Origin: Armigeres subalbatus
Lineage: Eukaryota > Arthropoda > Insecta > Diptera > Culicidae
Direction: 5' to 3'
NCBI RefSeq assembly: GCF_024139115.2
Contig: NW_026943218.1
Span: 57,922 to 121,921 of the forward strand
DNA length: 64,000 nt
Of this stretch, positions 45,618 through 57,100 are shown in pieces. The notes under the pieces were generated by a model. It saw nothing but the letters and a program-made list of their open reading frames with translations, was not told the DNA's origin and searched no databases. Position numbers and translations under genes: made by a program. Every line of letters starts with the position of its first letter. Position 1 is the first letter of the stretch.

Positions 45618-45801
45618 CAATACCGTATTTTATTTGAAGGACTCAAAATTTTGAGCATAACGGAGCCATAATCAAGTTGATGTATTAAATAAATAAAAAA
45701 ATTTGGTATTGGTAAATCGTACATAACTTTTGATAGAAAAAACATACACCTGAGATTTTTGGACACAATGCACAAAATAAGCTAAGCTTTCCATCGATGT
45801 A

Positions 45802-46308
45802 GGGGAAGAGGCCCCAAAACGCCCCCCCGATGCAAAACACCTTTTGTGGTTTCCCTGATATTTACCGTCATTAAGATAGCCGTAACAAAACTAGATCTAA
45901 AATTATGTAGGGTATGCGAAAAAAGTTTCAAAATAGTGTATGAGAAGGTCGGAAAAACCGAAAATTTCCACATTTTGTAGAAACATCTAACATTTTGGCG
46001 AGGCAAAACGCCCTAGTGGCACTAACCTACAATGTACCTGCATCTCCATGGACTATCCATACCATTGTTCCTTAGGAGCTGCCAGCTAAAAGGCGTTTTG
46101 CCTCACGAGTTTTCCGGCAACGAAATATTACCACTTTTTTGAATTGTGAATATTATCAATATGATTGAGATTTTCGACAATTTTTGAATGGCATCAACTA
46201 GCTATCTCGTTTAACTGTTGCATAATGTAAAAATACCCATGAATAGCGTTACAAATAAGACAATAAAGCAGTGTTTGCTTAGCTAGGGCATATGGCCCCC
46301 CCTTCCCC
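45802..46308. mobile_element. 507-bp MITE with TA duplication, GGGGAAG-type ends
   Basis: The ends GGGGAAGAGGCCCCAAAACG and, inverted, GGGGAAGGGGGGGGCCATAT are flanked by TA (45800-45801 and 46309-46310). The body has no coding capacity. Confidence 0.75.
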
Positions 46309-46310
46309 TA

Positions 46311-46711
46311 CTAATATTCAAAATCAGTGGTTGCAAATCTGGCGGAAAAATAGTTTTCAAAAGTAAGTCCAAGATGGCGGCCAAATTCAACATGGCTGCA
46401 TCTGTTTCCATTATTGCAAATTGAGGATACACTTTTCTTCTTTCCAACGATATGCTGCTCCATGATCGGTTGAGAAATATTGGAGTTATGACAGTTTTGG
46501 TGAGTCAAGAATTGACAAAAATCGAGGGGTCCATAAAAAGTGATTTCGTGTATAATTAACGAGGGATTCATCTTTCTGAAGAATTTAACTCGGATCCTTA
46601 ATGTACTCGTTGAAAACTTTCGAATGAATATAAATTTAGGCATTTTTAAGAATCTCGTGCAAATAGTGGCCCGGTCTCAGCAAGAATTACTCATTAATGG
46701 TTTGATGTGGT
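46311..46711. other. Unassigned stretch
   Basis: AT-rich. A 110-codon reverse frame (46643-46311) shows no recognised family. The words AAGATGGCGGCCAAATTC and AAAAGTGATTTCG suggest old repeat material, but no boundary was found. Confidence 0.35.
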
Positions 46712-46713
46712 TA

Positions 46714-47040
46714 CACGCTTAAAATCAATAACACAGAGATGTGTTTGCATCACACAAAACGGACCTAATGTGGAACATCCCCTAGATGAGCGACAGTTAC
46801 ACAGGCACACAAATGCCTCGTACGGTCGTGATAACGGTCCTTTTCAACATGTAAACGTTTGTACAGATTCCTTGTTTCATGAGGAACCAAATACTGTTGA
46901 AAATATTGAAATCCAAGCTTCAATAAAACCACACAAGCTATTTTTGTGGCTGTGTAACTATCGCTCATCTAGGGGATGTTCCGCATTAGGTCCGTTTTGT
47001 GTGATGCAAACACATCTCTGTGTTATTGATTTTAAGCGTG
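46714..47040. mobile_element. 327-bp foldback MITE with TA duplication
   Basis: Inverted arms of about 100 bp begin CACGCTTAAAATCAATAACA and extend through CATCCCCTAGATGAGCGAxA. TA flanks both sides (46712-46713 and 47041-47042). Non-coding. Confidence 0.9.
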
Positions 47041-47042
47041 TA

Positions 47043-47945
47043 CAGTGATTGTGCAAAAATTCATTGATTTCTACTTTCAAATACTTTTTAACTTTATCTT
47101 TAAACTGCTTTTTATTATGAATTTGTTTAATTTCAATAGATAAGGCATTATATTTCGAAGGTGCAATATATGAAAAGCGTCGCTGTCCTTGACTGGATGT
47201 GGCCCGTGTAAATGCTAAATTACCAGCCTGTCTTGTTTTGTAAATTTGTGTTGCTGAAACTAATATTACTATGGATTCTTTTGTAAATTATGTCGTTAAC
47301 CATAATAAGTGTTTATAATTCACACAAACCCAAAAGTGGTAATATGTAATGTGAATTATCAGCATAGAGATTGTAAGTTGGATGCAAATGAGGCAGTTTA
47401 AACATAATTTTAAGGCATCTGTTTTGTAATACTTGCATTAATCTGGACGTATTGCAACTGAGAATGTATATGTGCGTAATAGAATTTCAAAAGAACATGT
47501 TTAGGAACAAAGTATTATGTTACTACGGATATACTCTGATTAAAATACTGCATAAACTTGCAACTTTTTTTTTCAACTTGTTTGATATGTGCTTCCCATG
47601 TTAGTATAGAATCAAGATATATTCTAAGATATTTAAAGGACTCTTCTTTCTCAATACAAACATCATTGAGTACAGGATTTGGATGTTCAGGTAGCTGCTC
47701 TTTTGATGATCTGAAAATCACTTGAAAATACTTGCAAAGTATTTCCTAAGAGTTTTCAAATCGTGGTTAATGTTGTCTGTAATTGAGTTGACATTTTTAT
47801 TCGGATAAAAAAGCCGTATTGGTGATTGTAAATTAAATTATGTTTATCAAAAAATCTATCAATCTGTTTGTCAATAACTTCTCAAAGACTTTATTAAAAA
47901 TTGAGAGCGTTGATATGGATCTATAGTTATCTCATTTCTTAATCA
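47043..47945 (-). pseudogene. LINE reverse-transcriptase fragment (Jockey/CR1 grade)
   Basis: On the reverse strand: ISTLSIFNKVFEKLLTNRLI, then NHQYGFF-like, then EESFKYLRIYLDSILTWEAH (47721-47515). Finally comes an end region with TRQAGNLAFTRATSSQGQRR and YNALSIEIKQI, the usual closing block of such RTs. The catalytic Y-A-D-D segment is absent, so an internal deletion has occurred. Frames change repeatedly. It is distinct from the LINEs inside copies B-D. Confidence 0.8.
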
Positions 47946-48403
47946 TCATTACTTACTTCTCACTGCAAAAGAGAGAAATAAGAAATTATAAATGATGCGT
48001 GAAAAGTGGGAAGAGCGAAGTAAGAAGACAGACGTCTTTCTTCTCAGTGAGAAATAATTATTATGGAGTGAGACGTCACCTATACTGCCAAATATTCTAT
48101 ATGACAAAATAACATATTCGGCACAATGACCTATTCGGCTAGTTACTTATTCGGAAAAATGTCCCATTTGGTCAAATGACTAATTCGGCTAAATGACCTA
48201 TTCAGCCAAATGACCTGTTTCACCAAATGACCTATTCGACTAAATGTCCTTATTCGACCAAATGACTTGTTCGGCCAAATAACTTTCGGCCTAATGATCT
48301 GTTCGGCTAAATGGTATATTCGGGCAAACAATAATCGGCCTAGTGACCTTAGGCCAAGTGGAATTCAGCCGAATGGGTTTCAGCCAAACGACCCTTCTCC
48401 AAA
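47945..48403 (-). repeat. GTGAGAAATAA-type block plus inverted GGCCGAA minisatellite
   Basis: 47945-48075 holds GTGAGAAATAATT and GAGTGAGACGTC variants. 48075-48403 holds about 18 units of the form TCGGCCAAATGACCTAT, the reverse complement of the motif at 6950 and 33640. Block order is the mirror image of 6950-7260. Confidence 0.8.
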
Positions 48404-49273
48404 AAAAACAACATCCTTCCAAGCCGCCACGTCGCGCCGCCGATTGCAAACGTTGCGTTGTGATGCCGCCGCTGATTACAAATGGTCTACCACGCTGCCA
48501 CTGCCATTTTTTGAATCGGCGCACAGGTCTACCCCATACGTGTCACGTAAAATTCAACGGGAACCAATCAGTCTGCTTCTCTGCGAAGTGGCTGGATGGA
48601 TTGCTGATCTTCTGGCTATCATTATTGAGTCAAGATCAAGAGGCAAACCGAGAAAACTGAAAGTATTAAATAAGATTTCAACTCTTACGTGCGCCACAGG
48701 AAGTGGTCTGAAAGCCGTGGACAAATTGTTATTAAGCTTGAAAAAATCTTGCGTTAATTATTGAACGAGAATGTTTCAAAATTGTGATTCAACAAAAATT
48801 AGCATTATTCGTACTTTTTCCAGTCCTCCAAAATGTCTTAAAAACTGCAGACGTTGCAACAGCTGTGTAAAACAAAGTTCAACCCCACCCCGAATGAAAG
48901 CTCAAAAAGGCAAGCAAAGCCATTGTTGTCGCTGCCGGTCGGTAGGTATGTGTCCTGTGCTACTCCTTTCGAGAAAAGGGACAATTTTCCCCGAATGGGA
49001 GTTGTTTGTTCGCCATTACCGTCGACGGAGCGGCAAATCTGGGGTTCTCCCCGGTGGGACATTTACCCTTAGCTGGTGATACTTTTTAGCATATTCGTAA
49101 GCTTTTATGCTGAAGCTAGAACGACTATATTAGAGATGAATTTTAAGTAGGTTATAACCCTTTAAAAATTTTATCAATAATTGCCTGCGGGTGTGCGGCA
49201 AATGTAGAGCAACATCATTTTTGGCTAAGTACTGCTCCACATTCTGATTGTATTGTTATTAAGTTAATGAAGA
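48404..49273 (+). other. Unassigned, moderately GC-rich stretch with two forward frames
   Basis: A forward frame covers 48404-48764 (end of a 165-codon frame whose start lies in the minisatellite). It includes LPLPFFESAHRSTPYVSRKI and a hydrophobic CEVAGWIADLLAIIIES segment before a basic SRSRGKPRKLK. Another frame runs 48771-49079. Their complexity is higher than most frames outside transposons here. No family was recognised, so this may be a low-copy pseudoexon or an unknown element. Confidence 0.3.
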
Positions 49274-49375
49274 TGAATTAGTAAGGGTATGCGATAACAC
49301 ACTTTTTCCTAACGAAACGAAACGAAACGAAATTTAAAATGTATGTGTTGATTCGGATCGAAACGAAACGAAATA

Positions 49376-50665
49376 AGGTACACTGGGGGAAGTGGAAAAG
49401 GAAAAATCGATAGTGCATGTTTGAATTAGTGTAAAACCAGTTTAAATGATTTAAATGCGTTCAATCAAAATGGGCTATCAAAAACAGTCAATTTTGCACC
49501 AACTATGCGGTAATTCATACCATTTTGGTCGCTTGAAATTTATGGAAATAGATTTTAAAATTAGGAGTTGTTTTTCCACTTACCCTAGTGGGATGGGGTA
49601 AGTGGAAAACCCATGTTGCCTTGACCTTCAATAGTGATGAGTAGTTACATATAACTAAAATCAATACGATAATTGCTCTGAGTATCTTTTGTGGAATAAT
49701 TTCATTACCTTAAAGGAATAGATCCTCAAGGAATTCTCGTAATAGCTAGGGGAGGGCTGGTTTTGCCTTTTCGGACACTAAGTGTACGTAAAGTTTATAT
49801 GTTCGCCTCAAAGATGAACATTTTAAAGGAAAAATGGGACTTACAGGGTTATAAACTAATCAACTTAGTTTAACGAATTGAGATGATGTCTGTATGTGCG
49901 TATTTGTATGTATGTGTGTGCGCAAAGCACGTACAAAATTATCAGCTATTCTTAAGCACTTGTCTTTGACCAATTTGTTCGCAAAAAAATGCATTCAACG
50001 GCGAAACTTGTTAGGAATAAAAATAAATGTGAATTATACAATATATTTACCTATCAGTGCTATTTTTAACTTTCTTATATATTTTTTTCATATGGAAAAC
50101 ATGTGAAAGGCATCAGTACCGATAGGTGGATTAATCAGGCATTTTCTCATTTATATGAGTCCAATCACCACTGGAATCACAATGATAACAAAGAAGGAAC
50201 ATATTAAGATTCACAGCTATCGAAATAAACCCTGGAGGGAAGAAAAAATTGCGTAATTAGAACATTATCCACTTCCCCCGCAGTGTTTGATACCTGGGGT
50301 AAGTGTAAAATCTTTTAATTATTCGCTTTCTTGATACGGACCACTACCAATTGAATGGGATTAGTTTAATTGTATTGTAATGGTCACCTGTGATATAAAT
50401 TCACTTGAAAAAAGAACAAATGGTGCAAATAAGAATTAATTTTATGAATGCAAATATCAATTTTTCGCGAAACCTAAAATTACAGTTCAAGCGTTAACCG
50501 TGTTAGTGTATGTGTTATACAAATTTCAACATAGTATTAGTGTGAGCATTAAAGTATAACATTGCATGATGCTATGATGTGGTAAAAATTGTAAAGTATG
50601 TACAATTCCAATTTTCGAGTCGATTTTTACACTTACCCCCTTTTTCCACTTCCCCCAGTGTACCT
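49376..50665. mobile_element. 1.29-kb MITE with TA duplication, GGGGGAAG-type ends
   Basis: The ends AGGTACACTGGGGGAAGTGG and its exact inverse are flanked by TA (49374-49375 and 50666-50667). The copy C sequence at 34190 shows the empty site. A TGCCTTTCTCG-type repeat copy (about 49762-50150) is nested inside. No transposase frame. Confidence 0.92.
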
Positions 50666-51007
50666 TATAGATTTCTTTCGAGAACTCGAAACGATACGAA
50701 ATCAAGGTTCATTTAATTCGAAATTTTTTGAAACGAAACGAAATTTTAATTTTTTTTCCGCAGAATTTTTATTAAATTGGTTTTGTACGCAATTCTGATT
50801 TCACTTTTTCGAAGTCGAATAACTGTTTTGCGACCAAAAGAGTTATAATAACAGAAGAGGCAATCTGTGATAAATCACCACATTCTCACCGCATATACCA
50901 TTATTGGCGATAAGGCAATACCCCAACATTTGTGTCGCTTTCAAAGGAATTCATCGTGGAGCGTGTGCTCCCGAATCTGATCAATTTTATATCAGATTTA
51001 TATCAGT

Positions 51008-51610
51008 GTACTTGGGCTCATTGGTGACTGCCGAAAATGATATCAGCAGAGAAATTCAGAGACGCATAGTGGCTGGAAATCGTACATACTTTGGACTCCG
51101 CAACACGCTCCGATCGAATAGAGTTCGCCGCCGTACCAAACTGACAATCTACAAAACGCTCATTAGACCGGTAGTCCTCTACGGACACGAGACCTGGACG
51201 ATGCTCGTGGAGGACCAACGCGCACTCGGAGTTTTCGAAAAGAAAGTGCTGCATACCATCTATGGTGGGGTGCAGATGGCGGACGGTACGTGGAGGAGGC
51301 GAATGAACCACGAGTTGCATCAGCTGTTGGGAGAACCATCCATTGTCCACACCACGAAAATCTGTCGACGGCGGTGGGCCTGGCACGTAGCCAGAATGTC
51401 GGACAATAACCCGGTGAAAATGGTTCTCGACAACGATCTGACGGGCACAAGAAGGCGAAATGCGCAGCGGGCAAGGTGGATCGATCAGGTGGAAGATGAC
51501 TTGCGGACTTGGTTGGCGACGTGTAGCCATGGACCGAGTCGAATGGAGAAGACTCTTATGTACCGCACAGGCAACTTCGGCCTTAGTCTGAATAAATAAT
51601 AATAAAGTAA
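51008..51610 (+). pseudogene. 5'-truncated LINE with 10-bp target duplication
   Basis: A single open frame encodes only the end of a non-LTR RT: LGSLVTAENDISREIQRRIV, AGNRTYFGLRN, LIRPVVLYGHETWTM, EDQRALGVFEKKVLHTIYGG, WRRRMNHELHQLLGEPSI and RRWAWHVARMSDNNPVKM. The tail is AATAAATAATAATAAAGTAA. The duplication TTATATCAGT is at 50998-51007 and 51611-51620. The open frame over about 190 codons suggests recent insertion, although all catalytic residues lie in the missing 5' part. Confidence 0.88.
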
Positions 51611-52433
51611 TTATATCAGTAAGTATATAAAAATAAAGAAATTGTGAGATTTTTCGTATACGGATTCAAATTTCGTTTAAAACCTTAGTTCACTTAAGAA
51701 TTAGCGTGGTTTTACAGTATTGACTTAGTCAAAATTAGAAAATGAATGTCTAGATTTTTTTTATTTAGTGGGATACTCAATTATGTATCCTCATCTGCCA
51801 GGCTTATAAGCATATAGAGAATTGATATTACTGGATCAATATTTGAAAAGGACGTATCAGCCAAAATTTATTACTTCTTATTCTTTGTCTACATATATGG
51901 CATACATTTCCTCACTAGAAGAATCCTGTGCACCGTTCTAAAATGCACAAAGATATGTATTTCAGATTGAATTTCACAGACCCATAGTCTTATATACAAT
52001 CAGCTCGACAAACTAATCTATTGGGTGTCCTTGGCATATGAGAATAGCTGTTATGGTCAGTATGAGCTAAAAGCAATCATAAGTACTTAAAGAACTTTCA
52101 GAAATTTTAATGATCTTTCAAACCGTTCTGTATTTTTTTTTTGCAAATTCCATGCGAAGATCTCGAAATGCCCACAAATCTACAATGTTCCTTACATATT
52201 GTGCAAATAGTCAAAGAAGAGCTTAGCTTGATTGTATGTATACATCGTAGTTGCTAATCAAATAGTCAAAGAAGAGCTTATTAGCTTGATTAATTATACT
52301 ACACATCGTAGTTGCTAATCATGATTGGCCGAGAAAAACAAATATGCACAGCTCATTAATTAAATAATATTCTTGGGATACCAAAAAGTTTCACCTTAAA
52401 TTGATTTATTCTCTGCACAGTTCTCGTATTGTG

Positions 52434-52814
52434 TACACTGAAATCTAAAACTACCCAAAAGTGGATTGTTTGCACTCAAAACCGTGGTTTGGGCCAATAA
52501 CCCAAATTTGAGTAAAATGACTTTTCTGGCACTAGGTAGTTTGCCTTTAATCCCATGTAAACAATTTACCCAAAGCTGAGTTTAATTTATCCAAAGCGGA
52601 CCTTAATCAACCCAAAATTTAGAATATTGGATTTACTCAAATTTGGGTTATTGGGCTGAGCAACCTCGGTGAGGTGTTTGCATCTTGCTCTAGTTTTGAT
52701 AGCAATCATGGGAAAGAAAGGAAAACTACCCAAATTTGGGTAAATTTTCTCTGCGATATTCTCATGAGTGCGTATATTGAACTCAAAATTTGGGTTGATT
52801 TATCTGTCCGTGTA
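52434..52814. mobile_element. MITE rich in CCCAAATTTGGGT motifs
   Basis: The ends TACACTGAAATCTAAAACTA and, inverted, TACACGGACAGATAAATCAA are imperfect TIRs. The body repeats CAAATTTGGGTTA-like words in both orientations. The terminal TA may be the duplication. Non-coding. Confidence 0.6.
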
Positions 52815-52995
52815 GAAATTTCTGTTTCATTTGTATGGGAGTCCCCCTTTCCAAAGGAGGGTCTCGAAACATCTTAAGAACATTCCCTGGTCTCAAAAAC
52901 CTCTGCATACAAATTTTCACGCCGATCGGTTCAGTAGTTTCGGAGTCTATAAGGTTCAGACAGACAGAAATTCATTTTTATGTATATAGAAGAAG
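52815..52995 (+). repeat. Retroelement 3'-end-like fragment
   Basis: Contains TTTTCACGCCGATCGGTTCA, GTAGTTTCGGAGTCTATAAG and CAGACAGACAGAAAT, ending with an AGAAGAAGAAG run. I recall this word set as a very common dispersed mosquito repeat. No coding sequence and no proven boundary. Confidence 0.4.
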
Positions 52996-53051
52996 AAGAA
53001 GATTGCTTCGGAGTTTCCAATTCATGACCAATAACGATACTGGTCACGTGC

Positions 53052-53500
53052 TGTTCATTCTCAATGTATATCTATAGATTCGTGCCGAACCCACTTGATC
53101 TAGTACTACATTTGAGGTCGAGGTAGTAGTAGTAGTGCTAGAACAGAATGCTACATGATTTGAATCTGAGCTAGTTGTAGTAGATGATAAGTTTCTTTTT
53201 AACTGAATTTATCAAATAAAATCATTCCCTGTTAACCACTAGAAACCGATAGGTTGTCCAATATTGTATTCCCCCCATTTGTTGAGCAATAAAAGTGAGT
53301 TTCCGACAATATAAAAGTTTTTCGTGATAAGAAGAAGTGACGCCTAGTGGGACATAGCAGCAACTCTTTGAGCTTTGCATATAGTGAAGTAGTGCGTTAG
53401 CCAATACCACCACCCCCGCAGAGCATAGGGCAACTTTACAGCCAATGCCCAATTTATTGCCCAGAGGAATTTCACCGGAAATCGCGAACCTGCCCCAACA
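53052..53500 (+). repeat. BEL/Pao 5' LTR (449 bp)
   Basis: TG...CA ends. It contains GTAGTAGTAGTAGTGCTAGA and, towards the end, AGTGACGCCTAGTGGGACAT. A TATA-like TATAAAAG at 53310 could begin transcription. An AATAAAATC at 53214 may be an upstream poly(A)-type word. Confidence 0.93.
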
Positions 53501-53503
53501 TAT

Positions 53504-53521
53504 TGGTGCCGTGACCAGGAT
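53504..53521 (+). other. BEL/Pao primer-binding site
   Basis: TGGTGCCGTGACCAGGAT starts three bases after the LTR. The position and the TGG start (complement of tRNA CCA) are diagnostic for the minus-strand primer. The exact tRNA was not determined. Confidence 0.8.
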
Positions 53522-54108
53522 AAGGTTTCCATTCCGCCATCGTGTTCGTGATCCAAATCAAGCCAAGCGCCATAGTGAGAAGACTTCGCTATTGAATTTC
53601 CGCCATCGTTTTCGGGCAACAAACCGCCATTCCTCCCAAGACGATTTCAGAGTGCAAAATTGTTCCCGTTGATCCTGATTTTGAAAAATACAAGGCCTGT
53701 TCTAATCAGGCACACGGTACGTGTGATTCCATTGTGCGCAGGATTATCCGCGGGTACCTTGAGATTTGTTTCTGATTTTCATTCCAAGTGACTCCGTCCA
53801 TCCATCGAGGATTTCCGTTGCCGAAGAGAAGTGCTATTGTCCGTTTCCCGCCATTGAGAGTGCTACCGATTGTCGAGAAACCTACCCGAAAGATCCAGTA
53901 ATCCGTCTTGCTGAGTTGGCCAGCAATACGTACGTTCCCGTTACCGGAGGTGCATTATATAAAATACAAGGCATTATCCTAGCCTTGAAAAGGTTAGTAG
54001 TATTCCAACCTCCCTACTCCGTTTGTCCGGCTCTACCGGGTCTTTTCTGTGTTCTTTTGTCTAGAACCGCCATTTTGTTACGCCGTAACCCACGCCGGAT
54101 CTCGCGCC

Positions 54109-57100
54109 ATGGACGAGGAACGCAAGCAGCAGTTAATCAACCGTCGGACGGCCCTCATGACCTCGCTAGGAAGAGCTGAACAGTTCGCATCGAAATACCA
54201 AGCCAATCGAGACCAAGCCCAACTGCCACTTCGAATCGAGAACCTAGATAGCATGTGGATGGGACTGGAGGAAGTACAGACGCAGTTAGAGGAGTGTGAA
54301 ACCACCGATGAAGGTAGGGAACAGAACAACCAAACCCGTGCCAAGTTCGAATCCATTTTCTTCAAAGTAAAGGCTGCTCTACGATCCCTATTACCCGCCA
54401 ATAATACCCAAAATCCAAGCGCAATCCCTAACCCCGCTGCAAATGCACTAGCTGGCATCAAGCTCCCCACCATTTCGTTGCCAGAGTTCGATGGCGATTA
54501 TAATCAATGGCTGGCTTTCCATGATACCTTTGTCGCCCTCATTCACTCCAATGTTGATGTTCCCGAAGTTCAAAAGTTTCATTATCTCCGTGCCGCTTTG
54601 AAGGGAGAAGCCGCCCAGTTAATTGAATCAATTGCAATTAGCACTGCCAACTATATCGTTGCTTGGCAAGCATTGACTTCGCGCTACGCAAACGACTACT
54701 TGCTCAAAAAACGTCATTTGCAAGCACTACTAGATTGCCCCCGCATGATGAGAGAATCTGCAGAAGCATTGCATAGTCTGGTTGATGAATTCCAACGCCA
54801 TACCAAAATTCTTCGTCAACTTGGAGAGCCCGTAGACCAATGGAGCACGATGCTCGAACACTTGCTTTGCATTCGCCTTGACGATGGGACCCTCAAGGCA
54901 TGGGAAGATTTCGCTACCACCGTCGATGAACCAAATTACGCTCGCCTCGTCGATTTTCTACAACGTAGAATTCGAGTTCTTGAGTCGATGTCCGTCAACC
55001 ACCAGTCGCACAATTCGCCAATGCCAGTAAGCCATTTCCCCTCCAATCGCAGACCGTTTTTCCCAAGAGTTGCCTCCCACACTCTCGCTGAAGAACAACA
55101 GCCTAAATGCTATGCCTGTAGCCAGTATCATTTTCTCGTCAAATGCCCTCGATTTGAAAGAATGAACGTTGCAGACCGTATGAAACTGATCGATACTAAT
55201 CGCCTTTGTGCGAATTGTTTCCGCCACGATCACTTTGCTCGAAACTGTCAGTCCAAATACTCCTGTCGACACTGCCAAAGAAGACATCATACCATGCTGC
55301 ACAATGTCAACAGCTTCAATGAATCATCCTTTCAACCACCTGCACAACGCCCCGCCAATCAAGCTACTCATCAAGCCAGACCGTCATCGAGTCAAAACAA
55401 TACTCCATTCACAACGACTACCTACACATGCGCCAATTCCTCTTCTCAAAGTAGCAACCCATCACCGTTATCAAACTCAAATGTGCTACTTTCCACCGTC
55501 GTGCTGCTAGTCGTCGATTCAAATGGATCCACTCACCCTGCACGCGCCCTGCTAGATAGCGGCTCTCAATCCAACATAATGAGCGAGAGATTGTGTCAGC
55601 TACTGAAGCTAAAACGACGAGCAGTGAATATTCCTGTTCATGGTGTGGGGGAATCAGCTTCCAATGTAAGACACAGCGTGCACTCGGTCATAAAATCCAG
55701 AAAGAACGATTTTGCAATGGATTTGGATTTTTTGGTTCTCCCAAGAGTCACTATTGACCTCCCCGCCGTCACATTCTCGGCCCAGAATTGGCGTATACCA
55801 CAAGATTTATTCTTGGCCGATCCCAGCTTCAATAAATCTGGAGCAATTGACTTGCTACTAGGTGCGGAACATTTCTATTCCTTCGTCAACCCTGGTACGA
55901 GAATTGAGCAAGATCAGCAGCATTTGCTTGTCGAAAGTGTTTTTGGATGGATTGTCGTTGGTAGAAACCTAATTTCACCCGTCGTTGAACCCGTTGCCTG
56001 TCACGTGTCCGTATCAGATCCCCTCCATGATGCAATTGAGCGCTTCTGGAAAATGGAAGAGATCAATAACAAACCAAACTATTCCGTCGAAGAACAGCAA
56101 TGCGAGACACATTTCGTAGAGAATGTTACCCGAAATTCTGAAGGAAGATATATGGTGCGTCTTCCCCGCCATCCCGATTTCGATCACATGCTGGGTGAAA
56201 CGAAAGCTGTTGCCATGCGCCAATACCATTCCCTGGAGAAACGCTTGGAGCGCGATCCGAACCTGAAGCAGGAATACCAAAACTTTCTCGACGAGTATCT
56301 ATCGTTAGGCCACCTTCGAATTGTTTCTGCGAATGAACCCGAGCCGCCACAGGTCTCCTACATTCCACACCATCCCGTCGTGAAGGAGTCAAGCACCACC
56401 ACAAAAGTCCGTGTGGTATTCAACGGATCGGTACACTCCACTACCGGATTTTCCCTGAACGATACCCTAAAAGTTGGTCCAGTAGTGCAAGACGAATTAC
56501 TCACCCTAATTATTCGTTTTCGCAAGTACCCTGTTGCACTCGTCGCTGACATCGAGAAAATGTACCGTCAAGTACTGGTCGACCCAAGAGACACCCCTCT
56601 GCAAAGAATATTTTGGCGTTTTCAACCCGATGGCCCCATTGAAACGTGCGAATTGTTAACCGTAACGTACGGTTTGGCGTCTTCGTCTTTTCTTGCCACT
56701 CGCACCCTAAACCAATTGTGTCAAGATGAAGGAGACAACTTTCCGCTCGGAGGACCAGCCCTGATCAAAAATTTCTATGTCGACGACTATATAGGTGGTG
56801 CCCAATCCATCGGCGAAGCAATCAATACCAGGACTGAATTGAATGAGCTGCTTGTGAAAGGCGGTTTTCAGCTCCGCAAATGGGCATCCAACGTTCCGCG
56901 GGCACTAGAAGGTCTAGATCCATCCCAAATTGAATCTAAAGCGTTCCTGAATCTCGATACAGAAAAAGCAATCAAAACTCTAGGCGTTAGATGGGAACCC
57001 AAACCAGATAAATTAAGCTTTGAAATCGCTTCCATCAATCCTACTAGCGCTACAACGAAAAGGACGATTCTAGCTGGTGTATCCACGCATTTCGACCCGC

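Noticed and set aside
54049..54108. Upstream in-frame ATG as start of the BEL polyprotein
   Set aside because: The first 20 codons do not resemble Gag, while the ATG at 54109 has a CCATGG context and starts the conserved acidic N-terminus.
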